Shown piece after piece: positions 38,934 through 49,089 of a DNA stretch of 64,000 nucleotides; within the stretch, counting starts at the first letter, position 1, and the number at the start of each line of letters is the position of its first letter. This stretch comes from Blautia hominis. GTDB taxonomy: Bacteria; Bacillota; Clostridia; Lachnospirales; Lachnospiraceae. The notes under the pieces were generated by a model. It was not told the origin of the DNA, ran no database searches, and was given only the letters and a program-made list of their open reading frames with translations. A program made the translations under genes and the position numbers. The DNA lies in the NCBI GenBank assembly GCA_002270465.1, contig NQOF01000008.1:186001-250000 (forward strand), read 5' to 3'.

Positions 38934-40544
38934 ATGGAGACATTATTGGAAATCCGCGGCCTGTCCGTTACCTTTCAGGACAAGGAGGGGACCCGGGCTG
39001 CAAGGCAGGTAAACCTCCGTCTTGATAAGGGCGAGATGGCAGCACTTGTAGGGGAATCCGGTTCGGGAAAAACCGTACTGTGCAAAACCATATTACAACT
39101 GCTCGGGGAGAAGACACGCGTGGAAAACGGTGAGATTTTGTACCGGGGCAGCAATATTTTAGAATATACGGAAAAGCAGATGCAGAAATTCCGCGGCAAG
39201 GAAATTTCCATGGTGTTCCAGGACCCTTACCTGTCCCTTAACCCCACGATTTCCATCGGAAAACAGATCATGGAGACCATTCTCCTTCATGAAAAGCTAT
39301 CCAAAAAAGAGGCAAAAGCCAGAACGCTGGAACTTTTAGAACTCACCGGGTTTGACCATTGTGAAAAGCGCTTCTCCCAGTATCCCCACCAGTTTTCCGG
39401 CGGTATGCGGCAGAGGGCGGCCATTGCCATAGCCCTTGCCTGCAGACCGGGTCTTTTGCTGGCAGATGAGCCTACCACTGCATTGGATGTGGATACCCAG
39501 CAGCAGATCATGGAGCTTTTGGCAAAGATAAGAAAAGAGACAGGGGTTGCCATCCTGTTTATCACCCACGACCTGGGGCTGGTGGAAAATGTGGCGGACA
39601 GGGTTTATGTGATGTATCAGGGTGAAATCGTGGAGAGCGGCAGTGTCAGCGATATTTTTCAGCATGCACAGAATTCTTATACCATAAAACTGCTGGGATA
39701 CCGGAATTACGGGAAAGGCATTGGGCATACCCATGGAAAGATACATTTCCACAACGGGACACCTCATACCCACGGGGGTACCCATGACCATATGCATCCC
39801 CGTCTGGAGGGGGATATTTCCCATCCGGTCACAAAAGTAGAGGAGAAGTCGGTCCGGGATGATCAGGTGGTGTTGGTTCAGGAGCCGGAACCGGAAAAAC
39901 TTATGGAGATCCAGCACTTATCCAAAAATTTCCGGTTGGACAGACATACGGTATCCCGTGTTCTTGATGATTTTTCCCTGGATATATACAGAGGCGAGAT
40001 CGTGGGGGTGGCAGGTCCTTCCGGCTGTGGAAAATCCACCCTTGCAAGATGTATCGTGGGCCTTTATGAGCCGGACGGGGGACAAATTCTCTATCATGGG
40101 GATACTGCCCGTATTTATCGAAGACAGATGATCTTCCAGGATAGTTCCTCTGCCTTTAATCCACATATGACGCTGGAGGAGATCATCGGGGAACCGCTTC
40201 GGATACAAAAACTGTGCAAAGGCAGACAGGAACTGCGCAGCCAGGTATATTCCTTAATGGAACAAGTGGAGCTGGACCCTGCCCTTGCCGGGCGTCACCC
40301 TTACGACGTGTCAGGAGGACAGCGGCAGAGGGCAGCCATTGCCAGGGCATTGTCTGTGGAACCGGAGTTTATTGTGGCGGATGAGCCTATTTCATCCCTG
40401 GATATTTCCATTCAGGCACAGATCATGCATCTGTTCAAAAAGCTGCAGGAGAAACATCATCTGACCATTATGCTGATCGCCCATGACCTTCCTATGGTCA
40501 TGCACGTCAGCGACAGGATCATTATGATGGAACAGGGAACATAA
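38934..40544 (+). CDS. Fused double ABC ATPase (DppD-DppF type) with His-rich linker
   Basis: A 536-residue protein containing two complete ATPase domains. Domain 1: Walker A GESGSGKT, signature FSGGMRQR, Walker B LLLADEPTTALD. Domain 2: Walker A GPSGCGKS, signature SGGQRQR, Walker B FIVADEPISSLD. The linker (residues about 265-288, nt 39725-39797) has nine His in 24 residues, alternating with Thr, Gly and Asp. The usual C-terminal oligopeptide domain of domain 2 seems absent, since the protein ends shortly after its H-loop. It powers the two permeases. The His run suggests metal binding, for example nickel or zinc storage or sensing. Confidence 0.92.
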   Translation: METLLEIRGLSVTFQDKEGTRAARQVNLRLDKGEMAALVGESGSGKTVLCKTILQLLGEKTRVENGEILYRGSNILEYTEKQMQKFRGKEISMVFQDPYLSLNPTISIGKQIMETILLHEKLSKKEAKARTLELLELTGFDHCEKRFSQYPHQFSGGMRQRAAIAIALACRPGLLLADEPTTALDVDTQQQIMELLAKIRKETGVAILFITHDLGLVENVADRVYVMYQGEIVESGSVSDIFQHAQNSYTIKLLGYRNYGKGIGHTHGKIHFHNGTPHTHGGTHDHMHPRLEGDISHPVTKVEEKSVRDDQVVLVQEPEPEKLMEIQHLSKNFRLDRHTVSRVLDDFSLDIYRGEIVGVAGPSGCGKSTLARCIVGLYEPDGGQILYHGDTARIYRRQMIFQDSSSAFNPHMTLEEIIGEPLRIQKLCKGRQELRSQVYSLMEQVELDPALAGRHPYDVSGGQRQRAAIARALSVEPEFIVADEPISSLDISIQAQIMHLFKKLQEKHHLTIMLIAHDLPMVMHVSDRIIMMEQGT

Positions 40545-40553
40545 CATATTGGG

Positions 40554-40594
40554 AAGCTGTTACAAAAATCAGGCGATTTTGTGACAGCTTTTTT
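40554..40594 (+). terminator. Terminator of ABC importer operon
   Basis: AAGCTGTTACAAAAATC (40554-40570) pairs with GATTTTGTGACAGCTT (40575-40590) with one bulge or mismatch, followed by a T-run. Confidence 0.8.
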
Positions 40595-40718
40595 AAATAT
40601 AAAAAAGATGGGATATTCACCTTGAACTTTCAGTTTTTAACGTCTATAATTTATTAAACGACAGGAATCGGGGAATCTGTCGAATAGGGGAAAAAGGACA
40701 TAGGAATTGAAGGGAAAA

Positions 40719-41498
40719 ATGAAAAAAATCAAAGCGTACATATCTGAAACCCGTTTATGGGTTTTCTTGGCAGTGGTGCTGATGATCATCATTGCTGTTG
40801 TTGTTATCTTCAAAAAGGCGGAAAATGCCGAAGAAACTCCTTATGAAAAAAACAGAAAGACCGTAGCTGCGCTGGAAAAAGCAGATATCTCGGAGACGGA
40901 AAATGCTCTAAAAGATCTGGAAGGCCAGGATGAACAAAGCGGCAGCCGGAAAGAAGTGCGGGATACGGTAGAGTTAAAAAGAGCGTTTCAAAATGCGGTA
41001 ATACTGGGGGATTCCTTTTCCGAATCCATAGTGGAATACGGGTTTCTGGATACCGATGTGGTTCTCTACAAAAGGGGGCTCAGTGTAGGCCAGGCAGATG
41101 ACCTGGTGGATACTGCGGTCTTACTGCGCCCAACTGCAGTGTTCTTTGTTTTCGGAACCAATGATATGGAAATCTGTGAGGGGGACAGCCAAAAGTTCAT
41201 TGAAGCATACAGGCGGCAGATCGCACGGCTGAAAGCAGGGCTTCCGGATGCGGCTGTCTACATCAACAGTATTCTTCCGGCAACGAAAGAGGCAGTAAAA
41301 GAGACCCCCAGTTATGCGTACTGCGGGCAGTTTAATGAGGCGCTCCAGGCCATGTGCCAGGAGGACGGGTACACCTACGTGGACTGTTCGTTTCTGATAG
41401 AAGGCAAAGACGGAATATATGAGCCAGACGGCATCCATGTGATCAAGAGTTATTATCCGGCATGGCTGTCCTATCTGGCGGATACGGCAGGATTATAA
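40719..41498 (+). CDS. Membrane-anchored SGNH hydrolase-like protein
   Basis: A 259-residue protein: short cytoplasmic start, one membrane helix (about 13-32), charged linker, then an SGNH domain (ILGDSFSES with Ser; FGTNDME; DGIHVIKSY near the end). GAAGGG precedes ATG 40719. It starts an operon with a DUF4358 protein, an MBOAT acyltransferase and a DHHW protein. An extracytoplasmic acyl-transfer or esterase step on a surface glycan is the likely role. Confidence 0.82.
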   Translation: MKKIKAYISETRLWVFLAVVLMIIIAVVVIFKKAENAEETPYEKNRKTVAALEKADISETENALKDLEGQDEQSGSRKEVRDTVELKRAFQNAVILGDSFSESIVEYGFLDTDVVLYKRGLSVGQADDLVDTAVLLRPTAVFFVFGTNDMEICEGDSQKFIEAYRRQIARLKAGLPDAAVYINSILPATKEAVKETPSYAYCGQFNEALQAMCQEDGYTYVDCSFLIEGKDGIYEPDGIHVIKSYYPAWLSYLADTAGL

Positions 41499-41499
41499 A

Positions 41500-41970
41500 A
41501 TGAAGATAAAATTGGTGAAAGCGGGAACCCTTGTGTTTTTGGCGCTTTACCTTGGCTTTTTATGCACAAGGGGCTGGGCAAAGGACATTCCCATAGATGA
41601 AATAGCAGCTAAGATGGAGCAGGACGAGACCATTACCACCATGGAGAAATGCGGAGCAAGGGAGCTTCGCAGGTTCTATGGACTGGAGGCAAAAAATCTG
41701 GAAGGATATTTCTTTTATAAGGCGGAATCTCCCATGTCTGTGGATGAGTTTCTGGTTGTAAAAGCAGACAGCCCTCAAGGAGCGGAAGAGGTACTGGACA
41801 GGGCAGAAGTACATCTGGAGGAGCAGAAGAAGAGTTTTGAGGGATATGGGGTGTCCCAGACGGCCCTTCTGTCAGAGGCTGCAGTGGAGACAAGGGGCAG
41901 TTATGTGCTGTATGCATCGGGGAAGTATGCGCAGCAGTGGAAAAAGGAATTTTTAGATTTGATCAGATAG
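41500..41970 (+). CDS. DUF4358-type exported protein
   Basis: A 156-residue protein with an N-terminal signal or anchor (residues 5-25, ending WAKD) and a small alpha/beta domain of the DUF4358 pattern (FYGLEAKNLEGYFFYKAE, then SVDEFLVVKADSPQGAEEVL). The function of the family is unknown, but it recurs beside MBOAT/SGNH genes in Lachnospiraceae as I recall them. It starts 1 nt after the SGNH stop. Confidence 0.75.
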   Translation: MKIKLVKAGTLVFLALYLGFLCTRGWAKDIPIDEIAAKMEQDETITTMEKCGARELRRFYGLEAKNLEGYFFYKAESPMSVDEFLVVKADSPQGAEEVLDRAEVHLEEQKKSFEGYGVSQTALLSEAAVETRGSYVLYASGKYAQQWKKEFLDLIR

Positions 41971-42044
41971 TGGACAGGTCAAGACGGAGACTTTGGGCCG
42001 CGTGAAGAAATTTCCGGGCGGTGTCTGGATAGGGGAGAGTATAT

Positions 42045-43436
42045 ATGTTGCTGAACAGTTTGTTTTTTATATTTGCATTTTTACCGGTAGTACTGCTGAT
42101 ATACTACCTGCTGCCTGCTGCAGGGAGAAACCTTTTCCTTGTGGCGGCCAGCCTGGTTTTTTATGCCTGGGGAGACCCGGTTTATCTTGTTCTGCTGATA
42201 TTTTCAGCAGTTTTCCACTATATCATGGGACTGCAGATCCAAAACGCGGTACAGGACAAACGGCACCGGAAAATGGACCTTATATTTGCCGCAGCAGTAG
42301 ATGTGTTTCTGCTCTGCTTTTTTAAATATTTTGGACCGGCAGCAGGGATGGTAAACAGCCTTCTGCATACACAGATCGCTGTCAGAGAGCTGGCGCTTCC
42401 CATTGGGCTGTCATTTTATACGTTTAAAAATATATCTTACCTTTTTGATATCTATTACGGCAGATTGGAAGCGGAGAAAAAATTTACGGATTTTGCTGCC
42501 TATGCAGTGTTTTTCCCTGTCATGACCGCCGGTCCTATTGTGCGTTATAAGGATATGAAGGAACAGATGAAAAAAAGAAGGGTGAATGCCCTGCAGCTTG
42601 GTTATGGTGCCAGGAGATTTATTCTGGGGCTGGCAAAAAAAGTGCTGCTGGCTGACACACTGGCTTCTTTATATGGAGACATCAGTGCCCGGGCGGGAGA
42701 TATCACTGTGCTCACTGCGTGGATTGGCATGTTTGCCTTTACTTTGGAAATTTATTTTGATTTTTCCGGTTACTCTGATATGGCCATCGGAATCAGCAGG
42801 ATGCTGGGATTTACCGTTAAGGAGAACTTTGACTATCCGTATACCTCAAAGAGTATCACAGAATTCTGGAGGAGGTGGCATGTTTCTCTGGGAAGCTGGT
42901 TCCGGGATTACATCTATATCCCTCTGGGCGGCAATCGGGTGGGAAGGGGAAAACATATCCGTAACATCCTCATTGTGTGGTGTCTCACAGGGATGTGGCA
43001 TGGGGCGTCCATGAATTTCCCGGTATGGGGGCTTTACTATGGGGTTTTGCTGATTGCAGAAAAATATTTGCTGGGCAGCAGACTGGAAAAACTGCCCGCA
43101 TGGATGTCCAGGATCTATACCATGCTCTTTGTTATGGTGGGCTGGATGCTGTTCTCGCACAACTCACTGGGGGAAGCAGGAATTTATCTGAAACGGCTGG
43201 TGGGAATGGGAGCTTCGGGATTTGCCGATGGGACTACATGGTATTATCTGAAGACGAATCTGCTGATCTTTCTTTTGTGTATACCGGCCTGCGGACCCGG
43301 ACTATACCGATTTGTGGAGAGCCGGTTTCAAAATTCGACAGTGGGTTCTGCGGTGCTTTATGGAGTATTATTCCTTTTGGGTACAGCCTGTCTTGTCTAC
43401 AGCTCTTACCATCCGTTTTTATATCTGCGTTTTTAA
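42045..43436 (+). CDS. MBOAT O-acyltransferase (AlgI/DltB-like)
   Basis: A 463-residue protein with about ten membrane helices. Family marks: LFFIFAFLPVVLLIYYLLP start, FYAWGDP, the central GPIVRYKDMKEQM, FDFSGYSDMAIGISRMLGF (outline), and the catalytic His in TGMWHGASMNFPVWGLYYG (outline). Such proteins pass an acyl group, usually acetyl, across the membrane for O-acylation of exopolysaccharide, teichoic acid or peptidoglycan. The partner transferases here would be the SGNH and DHHW proteins of the same operon. Confidence 0.95.
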   Translation: MLLNSLFFIFAFLPVVLLIYYLLPAAGRNLFLVAASLVFYAWGDPVYLVLLIFSAVFHYIMGLQIQNAVQDKRHRKMDLIFAAAVDVFLLCFFKYFGPAAGMVNSLLHTQIAVRELALPIGLSFYTFKNISYLFDIYYGRLEAEKKFTDFAAYAVFFPVMTAGPIVRYKDMKEQMKKRRVNALQLGYGARRFILGLAKKVLLADTLASLYGDISARAGDITVLTAWIGMFAFTLEIYFDFSGYSDMAIGISRMLGFTVKENFDYPYTSKSITEFWRRWHVSLGSWFRDYIYIPLGGNRVGRGKHIRNILIVWCLTGMWHGASMNFPVWGLYYGVLLIAEKYLLGSRLEKLPAWMSRIYTMLFVMVGWMLFSHNSLGEAGIYLKRLVGMGASGFADGTTWYYLKTNLLIFLLCIPACGPGLYRFVESRFQNSTVGSAVLYGVLFLLGTACLVYSSYHPFLYLRF

Positions 43437-43526
43437 TGTAACGGTCTGCTTTGTGAGAACCGTGATCTTTCAGTGACAATTTGAGAAATTCCGCGTGTGT
43501 GATGCAGCGGAAGAACGGAGTAATAC

Positions 43527-44687
43527 ATGAATGAAAAAAATAAAACTTTACACAGGAGGGCTGCAATTATAACCGGCTGGGTTTTTACAGCAGTCATTGC
43601 CTTTTTCTTTCTGGGAAGCCTGATCGCAAAAGACAGGACTTTTTCTGAGAAAGAAAACCGAATGTTGGAAAAAGCACCCGTGATAAATGCAGGACAGATC
43701 GTATCCGGCAGATATGAGGAGAAATTTGAGACTTATTTCAGTGACCAGTTTCTGCTGCGGGATATGTGGATCGAGATAAAAGCCGGGGTTGACCGTCTGA
43801 CCGGAAAAGTGGAGTCCAACGGAGTATTTCTGGGAAAGGACGGATATCTGATCGAAGGTTTCACAGAGCCGGATGAAAAAAATCTGAAGGAAACCTGTAA
43901 AGCTATGGGAGATTTCGCTGCTGAACATAAAGATATAAAACAGTATGCCATGGTAGTGCCAAATGCGGTGGAAATTCTCTCTGACAAGCTGCCTGCATTT
44001 GCCCCGGCTGCAGATCAGGGAAAGTATCTGGATGCCCTTGGAAAAAATTTGGAGGGGCAGGGAATCACATTTTTGGACATGCGCGGTGTCCTGGAAAAGA
44101 ACAGAGAGAAAAAATTGTATTACAGAACAGACCACCACTGGACCACGGAAGCTGCGTACCTGGCGTTTTTGGAGGCCGGGGAGACGATGGACTATAAAGG
44201 GACAGAGGTAAAGTTTGAGGCACTGCCTGTTACGGGAGAGTTTCAGGGTACATTGTCCGCAAAGAGCGGCTTTCGTTCAGGGGAGAAGGAGGAACTGGAA
44301 GTATATCTTCCAAAAGACGGTACGGTTTCCTCTGTTGTCAATTATGTGGAGGAGCAGAAAAAAACAGCCAGTTTTTATGATACGGAAAAACTGGATACAA
44401 GAGACGGATATGCCTGCTTTCTGGGCGGCAACCATCCGCTCATCCGCATAGAGACACCGACACAGTCAGAAAAGAAGCTTTTAGTTCTGAAGGATTCCTA
44501 TGCCAACTGTTATCTGCCCTTTCTGGCGTCCCAGTACAGGAAGATCGTAGTGGTGGACCCAAGGTATTATTACGGGGATCTGGAGGAGCTGATGCAGGTG
44601 GAGGAAATACAGGAAGTCTTATATCTGTACAATGCGAATACGTTCTTTTCCGACACTTCTTTACAGATGGTTCTCAAAGGCGGCTGA
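43527..44687 (+). CDS. DHHW/AlgJ-like SGNH-fold protein
   Basis: A 386-residue exported protein with one N-terminal helix (about 15-32). The AlgX/AlgJ-type motif RTDHHWT appears near residue 205, and the second catalytic part LKDSYANCYLPFL near 325. In alginate and related systems such proteins take the acetyl group from the MBOAT enzyme and place it on the polymer. Last gene of the operon; a structured repeat follows immediately. Confidence 0.9.
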   Translation: MNEKNKTLHRRAAIITGWVFTAVIAFFFLGSLIAKDRTFSEKENRMLEKAPVINAGQIVSGRYEEKFETYFSDQFLLRDMWIEIKAGVDRLTGKVESNGVFLGKDGYLIEGFTEPDEKNLKETCKAMGDFAAEHKDIKQYAMVVPNAVEILSDKLPAFAPAADQGKYLDALGKNLEGQGITFLDMRGVLEKNREKKLYYRTDHHWTTEAAYLAFLEAGETMDYKGTEVKFEALPVTGEFQGTLSAKSGFRSGEKEELEVYLPKDGTVSSVVNYVEEQKKTASFYDTEKLDTRDGYACFLGGNHPLIRIETPTQSEKKLLVLKDSYANCYLPFLASQYRKIVVVDPRYYYGDLEELMQVEEIQEVLYLYNANTFFSDTSLQMVLKGG

Positions 44688-44689
44688 GA

Positions 44690-44860
44690 ATCTTTTTCGT
44701 CTCTGTTTTCAGGCCACTGTACCGGGAAGCGTTTTCATGCCGGAAGCATGAAAATCCCGAGGCAGCCAGCGCGATATGGGGCAGAATGCTCCATATCTGT
44801 GCATCGCGAAGCGTGTTACCGGAATGGAGTGAACAGTAACCTTTCTTCCCTTTCATGGAC
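44690..44860. repeat. Structured intergenic repeat-like element
   Basis: About 170 nt with strong internal pairing: TTTTCATGC / GCATGAAAA with a 5-nt loop (44731-44755), and GATATGG / CCATATC around 44774-44797. The end GTTAC...GAACAGTAAC (44815-44841) forms a further arm resembling the GNAAC-type ends of the repeats in this window. A 60-codon frame on the minus strand exists across it, but its composition follows the hairpins, so I regard it as non-coding. It may be a mobile repeat or a small structured RNA. Confidence 0.45.
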
Positions 44861-44946
44861 AGGAGATACGTTCAAATATAGGGTTTTAGCAGATATAGCT
44901 TTCAGTTATGATTTACATACTATTTAGTTATAACGCTTTAAATGCA

Positions 44947-44975
44947 TTGACAAAAATTTGAATAGTTGATAGAAT
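44947..44975 (+). promoter_or_regulatory. Promoter of ilvN-ilvC
   Basis: TTGACA at 44947-44952, 17-nt spacer, TAGAAT at 44970-44975. It lies 57 nt before the ilvN start. No T-box or attenuator is visible in the short leader. Confidence 0.65.
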
Positions 44976-45031
44976 TACAAGAAAAGTTAAGCTGTTCCGT
45001 GAAAACGGGAGAGCATGGGAGAAGGTGCTGT

Positions 45032-45544
45032 ATGAACAAAAGAATTTTATCTATTCTGGTTGAAAATACGGCCGGTGTTCTGAGCCGGGTCTCCGGCCTG
45101 TTCAGCCGACGCGGTTATAATATCGACAGTCTTTCCGTAGGCATTACAACGGATCCGAATTATTCCCGTATGACCGTCGTCTGCAGCGGGGATGAACTGA
45201 TTCTGGAACAGATCACCAAGCAGGTGGAAAAGCTTGAAGATGTACTCACAGTAAAGGTATTGAAGGATGGACAGAGTGTCAACAGAGAACTGATTCTGGT
45301 GAAGGTCCGTGTGGAGCCGGAGCAGAGACCGGGTATTTCTTCTATAGTGGATATTTTCCGTGCCAATATTATTGATGTGGGCAAGGAATCCATGATTATC
45401 GAGCTTACCGGTACCAAGTCAAAACTGGAAGCGTTTATTGACCTGCTGGAAGGCTATGAGATTCTGGAGCTGGCAAGAACGGGTATCACCGGACTTTCCA
45501 GAGGTATTGATGATGTCTTCTACTTGGAGGAAGACGAAGAGTAA
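45032..45544 (+). CDS. ilvN: Acetolactate synthase regulatory (small) subunit
   Basis: A 170-residue protein: ACT domain in residues 1-75 (RILSILVENTAGVLSRVSGL, RRGYNIDSLSVG) and the C-terminal ALS-small domain (LILVKVRVEPEQRPGISSIV in outline). It binds valine and tunes the catalytic IlvB subunit, the first step of branched-chain amino-acid synthesis. GAGAAGG lies 6 nt before ATG 45032. The catalytic gene ilvB, usually adjacent, is not in the window. Confidence 0.95.
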   Translation: MNKRILSILVENTAGVLSRVSGLFSRRGYNIDSLSVGITTDPNYSRMTVVCSGDELILEQITKQVEKLEDVLTVKVLKDGQSVNRELILVKVRVEPEQRPGISSIVDIFRANIIDVGKESMIIELTGTKSKLEAFIDLLEGYEILELARTGITGLSRGIDDVFYLEEDEE

Positions 45545-45603
45545 TTTTACATACGTTAGCTAGAGAATGATTTTTTATTCCCTAAGATAAAACAATATGC
45601 TAG

Positions 45604-46629
<1,026 letters not shown>

Positions 46630-46636
46630 AAAAGGT

Positions 46637-46674
46637 CCGCCGGGAACAGGAGAATTCCTTTTCCCGGCGGTTTT
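46637..46674 (+). terminator. Terminator of ilvN-ilvC
   Basis: CCGCCGGGAA (46637-46646) pairs with TTCCCGGCGG (46661-46670), then TTTT. It also faces the end of the minus-strand LysR gene. Confidence 0.85.
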
Positions 46675-46698
46675 GTATGAACAGGCTTTGACAGCCGT

Positions 46699-47595
46699 TT
46701 ACGGCCGCTTACTGTTGTAAAAATCAATAAAATCTTTTACTGCTGTGGTCTGCTGCAGGTTATCCAGGAAAGCGAAGCCGATATTCCGCTTGTGGATGGG
46801 GAAAGGAAGAGGGATTTCCACTAGGGTTTTGTCGTTCAGCTCTTTTTCCACGAACTGGCGGATGACGCAGGCCACGCCCAAACCAATCTTGGCAAATTCG
46901 ATCAACAGATCCATGGTGGATACTTCCAGCAGATTGTTTGTCTCAATGTGATGCATGGAGAGGTAGTCATCTATATACTGCCGGGTCATATTTTCCTTGT
47001 CCAGCAGCATTAAGGTGGCTGTGTGGAAGATATCGTCCTTGTGGTTGGTGCGCAGGGAGAGATTATCCAGATAGGAACTGGTGCTGACGAAAATATCCTC
47101 TATCTCTCCAAGGGAATCAAAATGGATATGGTGAAGCCGCTCCGGCTCCCCGATAAGACCCAGGTCGATCTTATTTTCCTTCAAAAGCTGCAGAGTGTGG
47201 TTGGTGGACTGACATTCAATGGTGATCTTTACGTGAGGGTGCAGTTTGATAAACTCCTGCAGATAAGGCAGCAGCATGTATTTGCAGAGTGTGGTGCTGA
47301 CACCGATATGTAAATGTCCGATTCCTAGGTCATTTATTTTTTTAATGCGGGATTCCCCCATCTGCAGGGAATAGAACGCTTTCTGCACATAGTCGTAGAG
47401 GATCTCACCTTCTTCCGTGAGCTGGACACCTCTGGAGTTTCTGGAAAATAAAGTGACATCCAGGCTCTGCTCCAGCTTGCGGATAGATTTACTGATGGCC
47501 GGCTGGCTGATGTAGAGCTGCTCGGCGGCTTTGGAAATATTACCTGCGTTGGCTACTGTATAGAAAACGCGGTACAGGGATAAGTTTTGCTCCAT
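46699..47595 (-). CDS. LysR-family regulator, divergent from leuC
   Basis: A 298-residue LysR protein: HTH in residues 1-60 (NISKAAEQLYISQPAISKSI), then the effector domain (LGIGHLHIGVSTTLCKYMLLP in outline). It is divergent from leuC with 211 nt between starts, the classic arrangement for a regulator of its neighbour. Two palindromes lie in that gap (47621-47634 and 47661-47681). A role in control of leucine genes is inferred from position. Confidence 0.9.
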   Translation of the reverse strand: MEQNLSLYRVFYTVANAGNISKAAEQLYISQPAISKSIRKLEQSLDVTLFSRNSRGVQLTEEGEILYDYVQKAFYSLQMGESRIKKINDLGIGHLHIGVSTTLCKYMLLPYLQEFIKLHPHVKITIECQSTNHTLQLLKENKIDLGLIGEPERLHHIHFDSLGEIEDIFVSTSSYLDNLSLRTNHKDDIFHTATLMLLDKENMTRQYIDDYLSMHHIETNNLLEVSTMDLLIEFAKIGLGVACVIRQFVEKELNDKTLVEIPLPFPIHKRNIGFAFLDNLQQTTAVKDFIDFYNSKRP

Positions 47596-47620
47596 TGTAA
47601 AACCTCATTTCTGTTTTGGC

Positions 47621-47634
47621 ATTTGGCTCCAAAT
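47621..47634. promoter_or_regulatory. Palindrome ATTTGGCTCCAAAT near LysR start
   Basis: ATTTGG-CT-CCAAAT, a perfect inverted repeat 26 nt before the LysR start codon. It fits an autoregulatory operator. Confidence 0.4.
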
Positions 47635-47660
47635 ATTGTTTCGGTCTTCTCTGTGACCGG

Positions 47661-47681
47661 TAACTATATAAATTGGAGTTA
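47661..47681. promoter_or_regulatory. Candidate LysR box in leuC upstream region
   Basis: TAACT (47661-47665) and AGTTA (47677-47681) form an inverted repeat with an AT-rich centre, including the T-N11-A spacing typical of LysR sites. It is midway between the divergent genes. Confidence 0.4.
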
Positions 47682-47752
47682 TGGTAGATATATTTAATAT
47701 GTATTTCTATTATAACAAAAGATATGCTATGATAGCAATAGATGAAATCAAG

Positions 47753-47779
47753 GTAACTGTGAAACTACGGAACAGTTAC
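47753..47779. repeat. 27-nt near-palindrome, copy 3 (leuC leader)
   Basis: GTAACTGT (47753-47760) and ACAGTTAC (47772-47779) pair perfectly around an 11-nt loop. It lies 14 nt before the leuC ribosome binding site, so a hairpin here would sit in the leader RNA. The copy at 16646-16672 has the same arms and loop length. Confidence 0.55.
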
Positions 47780-47806
47780 AAATTAAGAGATCAAGGAGGA
47801 ATACCC

Positions 47807-49075
47807 ATGGGAATGACAATGACACAGAAAATTCTGGCTGCAGCAGCCGGTCTTGACAAAGTGGAAGCCGGACAGTTGATAGAGGCTGATCTTGATTTGG
47901 TACTGGGTAATGATATTACATCTCCTGTAGCAATTCACGAGATGGATAAAATGACTGTTAAGAACGTATTTGATAAAGATAAAATTGCGCTGGTTATGGA
48001 CCACTTTATTCCGAATAAGGATATCAAATCAGCAGAACACTGCAAATGCGTGCGTGAATTTGCATGTAAGAATGAGATCACCAATTATTTTGATGTTGGT
48101 GAGATGGGCATAGAACATGCACTGCTTCCTGAAAAAGGTCTGACAGTGGCAGGGGATGTAGTGATCGGAGCAGACTCCCATACATGTACTTATGGCGCGC
48201 TGGGTGCTTTCTCCACAGGTGTGGGAAGTACAGATATGGCGGCAGGCATGGCTACAGGAAAAGCATGGTTTAAAGTGCCGTCAGCCATCCGTTTCCATAT
48301 AGTGGGCAAACCAGCCAAATGGGTCAGCGGAAAAGATGTGATCTTACATATCATCGGTATGATCGGCGTGGATGGCGCTCTCTACAAATCCATGGAATTT
48401 GTGGGAGAAGGCATCAAAAACCTGAGCATGGATGACCGCTTCACCATCGCTAACATGGCGATCGAAGCAGGCGGAAAGAACGGAATTTTCCCGGTTGATG
48501 AGCTGACTGAGGAATATATGAAAGAACATTCCAAACGTCCGTATAAAGTTTATGAGGCAGATGTGGATGCGGTTTACGATGAAGAATATACCATTGATCT
48601 GAGCCAGCTGAAACCGACCATCGCATTCCCGCATTTGCCGGAAAATACAAAGACAATGGATGAGATCGCAGAGGATGTTGTGATTGACCAGTCTGTGATC
48701 GGTTCCTGTACCAACGGCAGAATTGAAGACCTTCGCTGTGCAGCAGAGATTTTAAACGGCCGAAAGGTGAAAAAAGGCGTGCGCTGCATCATCATTCCGG
48801 CAACGCAGAATATCTATCTGCAGGCAATGGAGGAAGGGCTTTTGAAGATCTTTATTGAAGCAGGTGCTGTTGTCAGCACACCTACCTGCGGACCATGCCT
48901 GGGCGGATACATGGGGATCCTGGCAGAGGGAGAACGTTGCATCTCCACTACAAACAGAAACTTTGTGGGACGTATGGGACACGTGGATTCTGAAGTGTAT
49001 CTGGCAAGCCCGGCTATAGCTGCGGCAAGTGCGGTAACCGGTAAAATTTCCGTACCGGAAGAACTTGGATTATAG
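47807..49075 (+). CDS. leuC: 3-isopropylmalate dehydratase large subunit
   Basis: A 422-residue aconitase-superfamily protein. 4Fe-4S cluster Cys residues lie in GSCTNGR (about residue 300) and [10 protein letters not shown] (about 362). The short bacterial/archaeal-type length distinguishes it from the 470-residue E. coli form. AAGGAGG lies 7 nt before ATG 47807; the frame extends upstream but without family similarity. With LeuD it isomerises 2- to 3-isopropylmalate. It precedes leuD by 14 nt. Confidence 0.95.
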   Translation: MGMTMTQKILAAAAGLDKVEAGQLIEADLDLVLGNDITSPVAIHEMDKMTVKNVFDKDKIALVMDHFIPNKDIKSAEHCKCVREFACKNEITNYFDVGEMGIEHALLPEKGLTVAGDVVIGADSHTCTYGALGAFSTGVGSTDMAAGMATGKAWFKVPSAIRFHIVGKPAKWVSGKDVILHIIGMIGVDGALYKSMEFVGEGIKNLSMDDRFTIANMAIEAGGKNGIFPVDELTEEYMKEHSKRPYKVYEADVDAVYDEEYTIDLSQLKPTIAFPHLPENTKTMDEIAEDVVIDQSVIGSCTNGRIEDLRCAAEILNGRKVKKGVRCIIIPATQNIYLQAMEEGLLKIFIEAGAVVSTPTCGPCLGGYMGILAEGERCISTTNRNFVGRMGHVDSEVYLASPAIAAASAVTGKISVPEELGL

Positions 49076-49089
49076 GAGGGAAGGAAGAC

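Noticed and set aside
44674-44856. 60-codon minus-strand frame across the structured element
   Set aside because: Its sequence is dictated by hairpins, it has no domain, and the region looks like a repeat. I kept the repeat and not a CDS.
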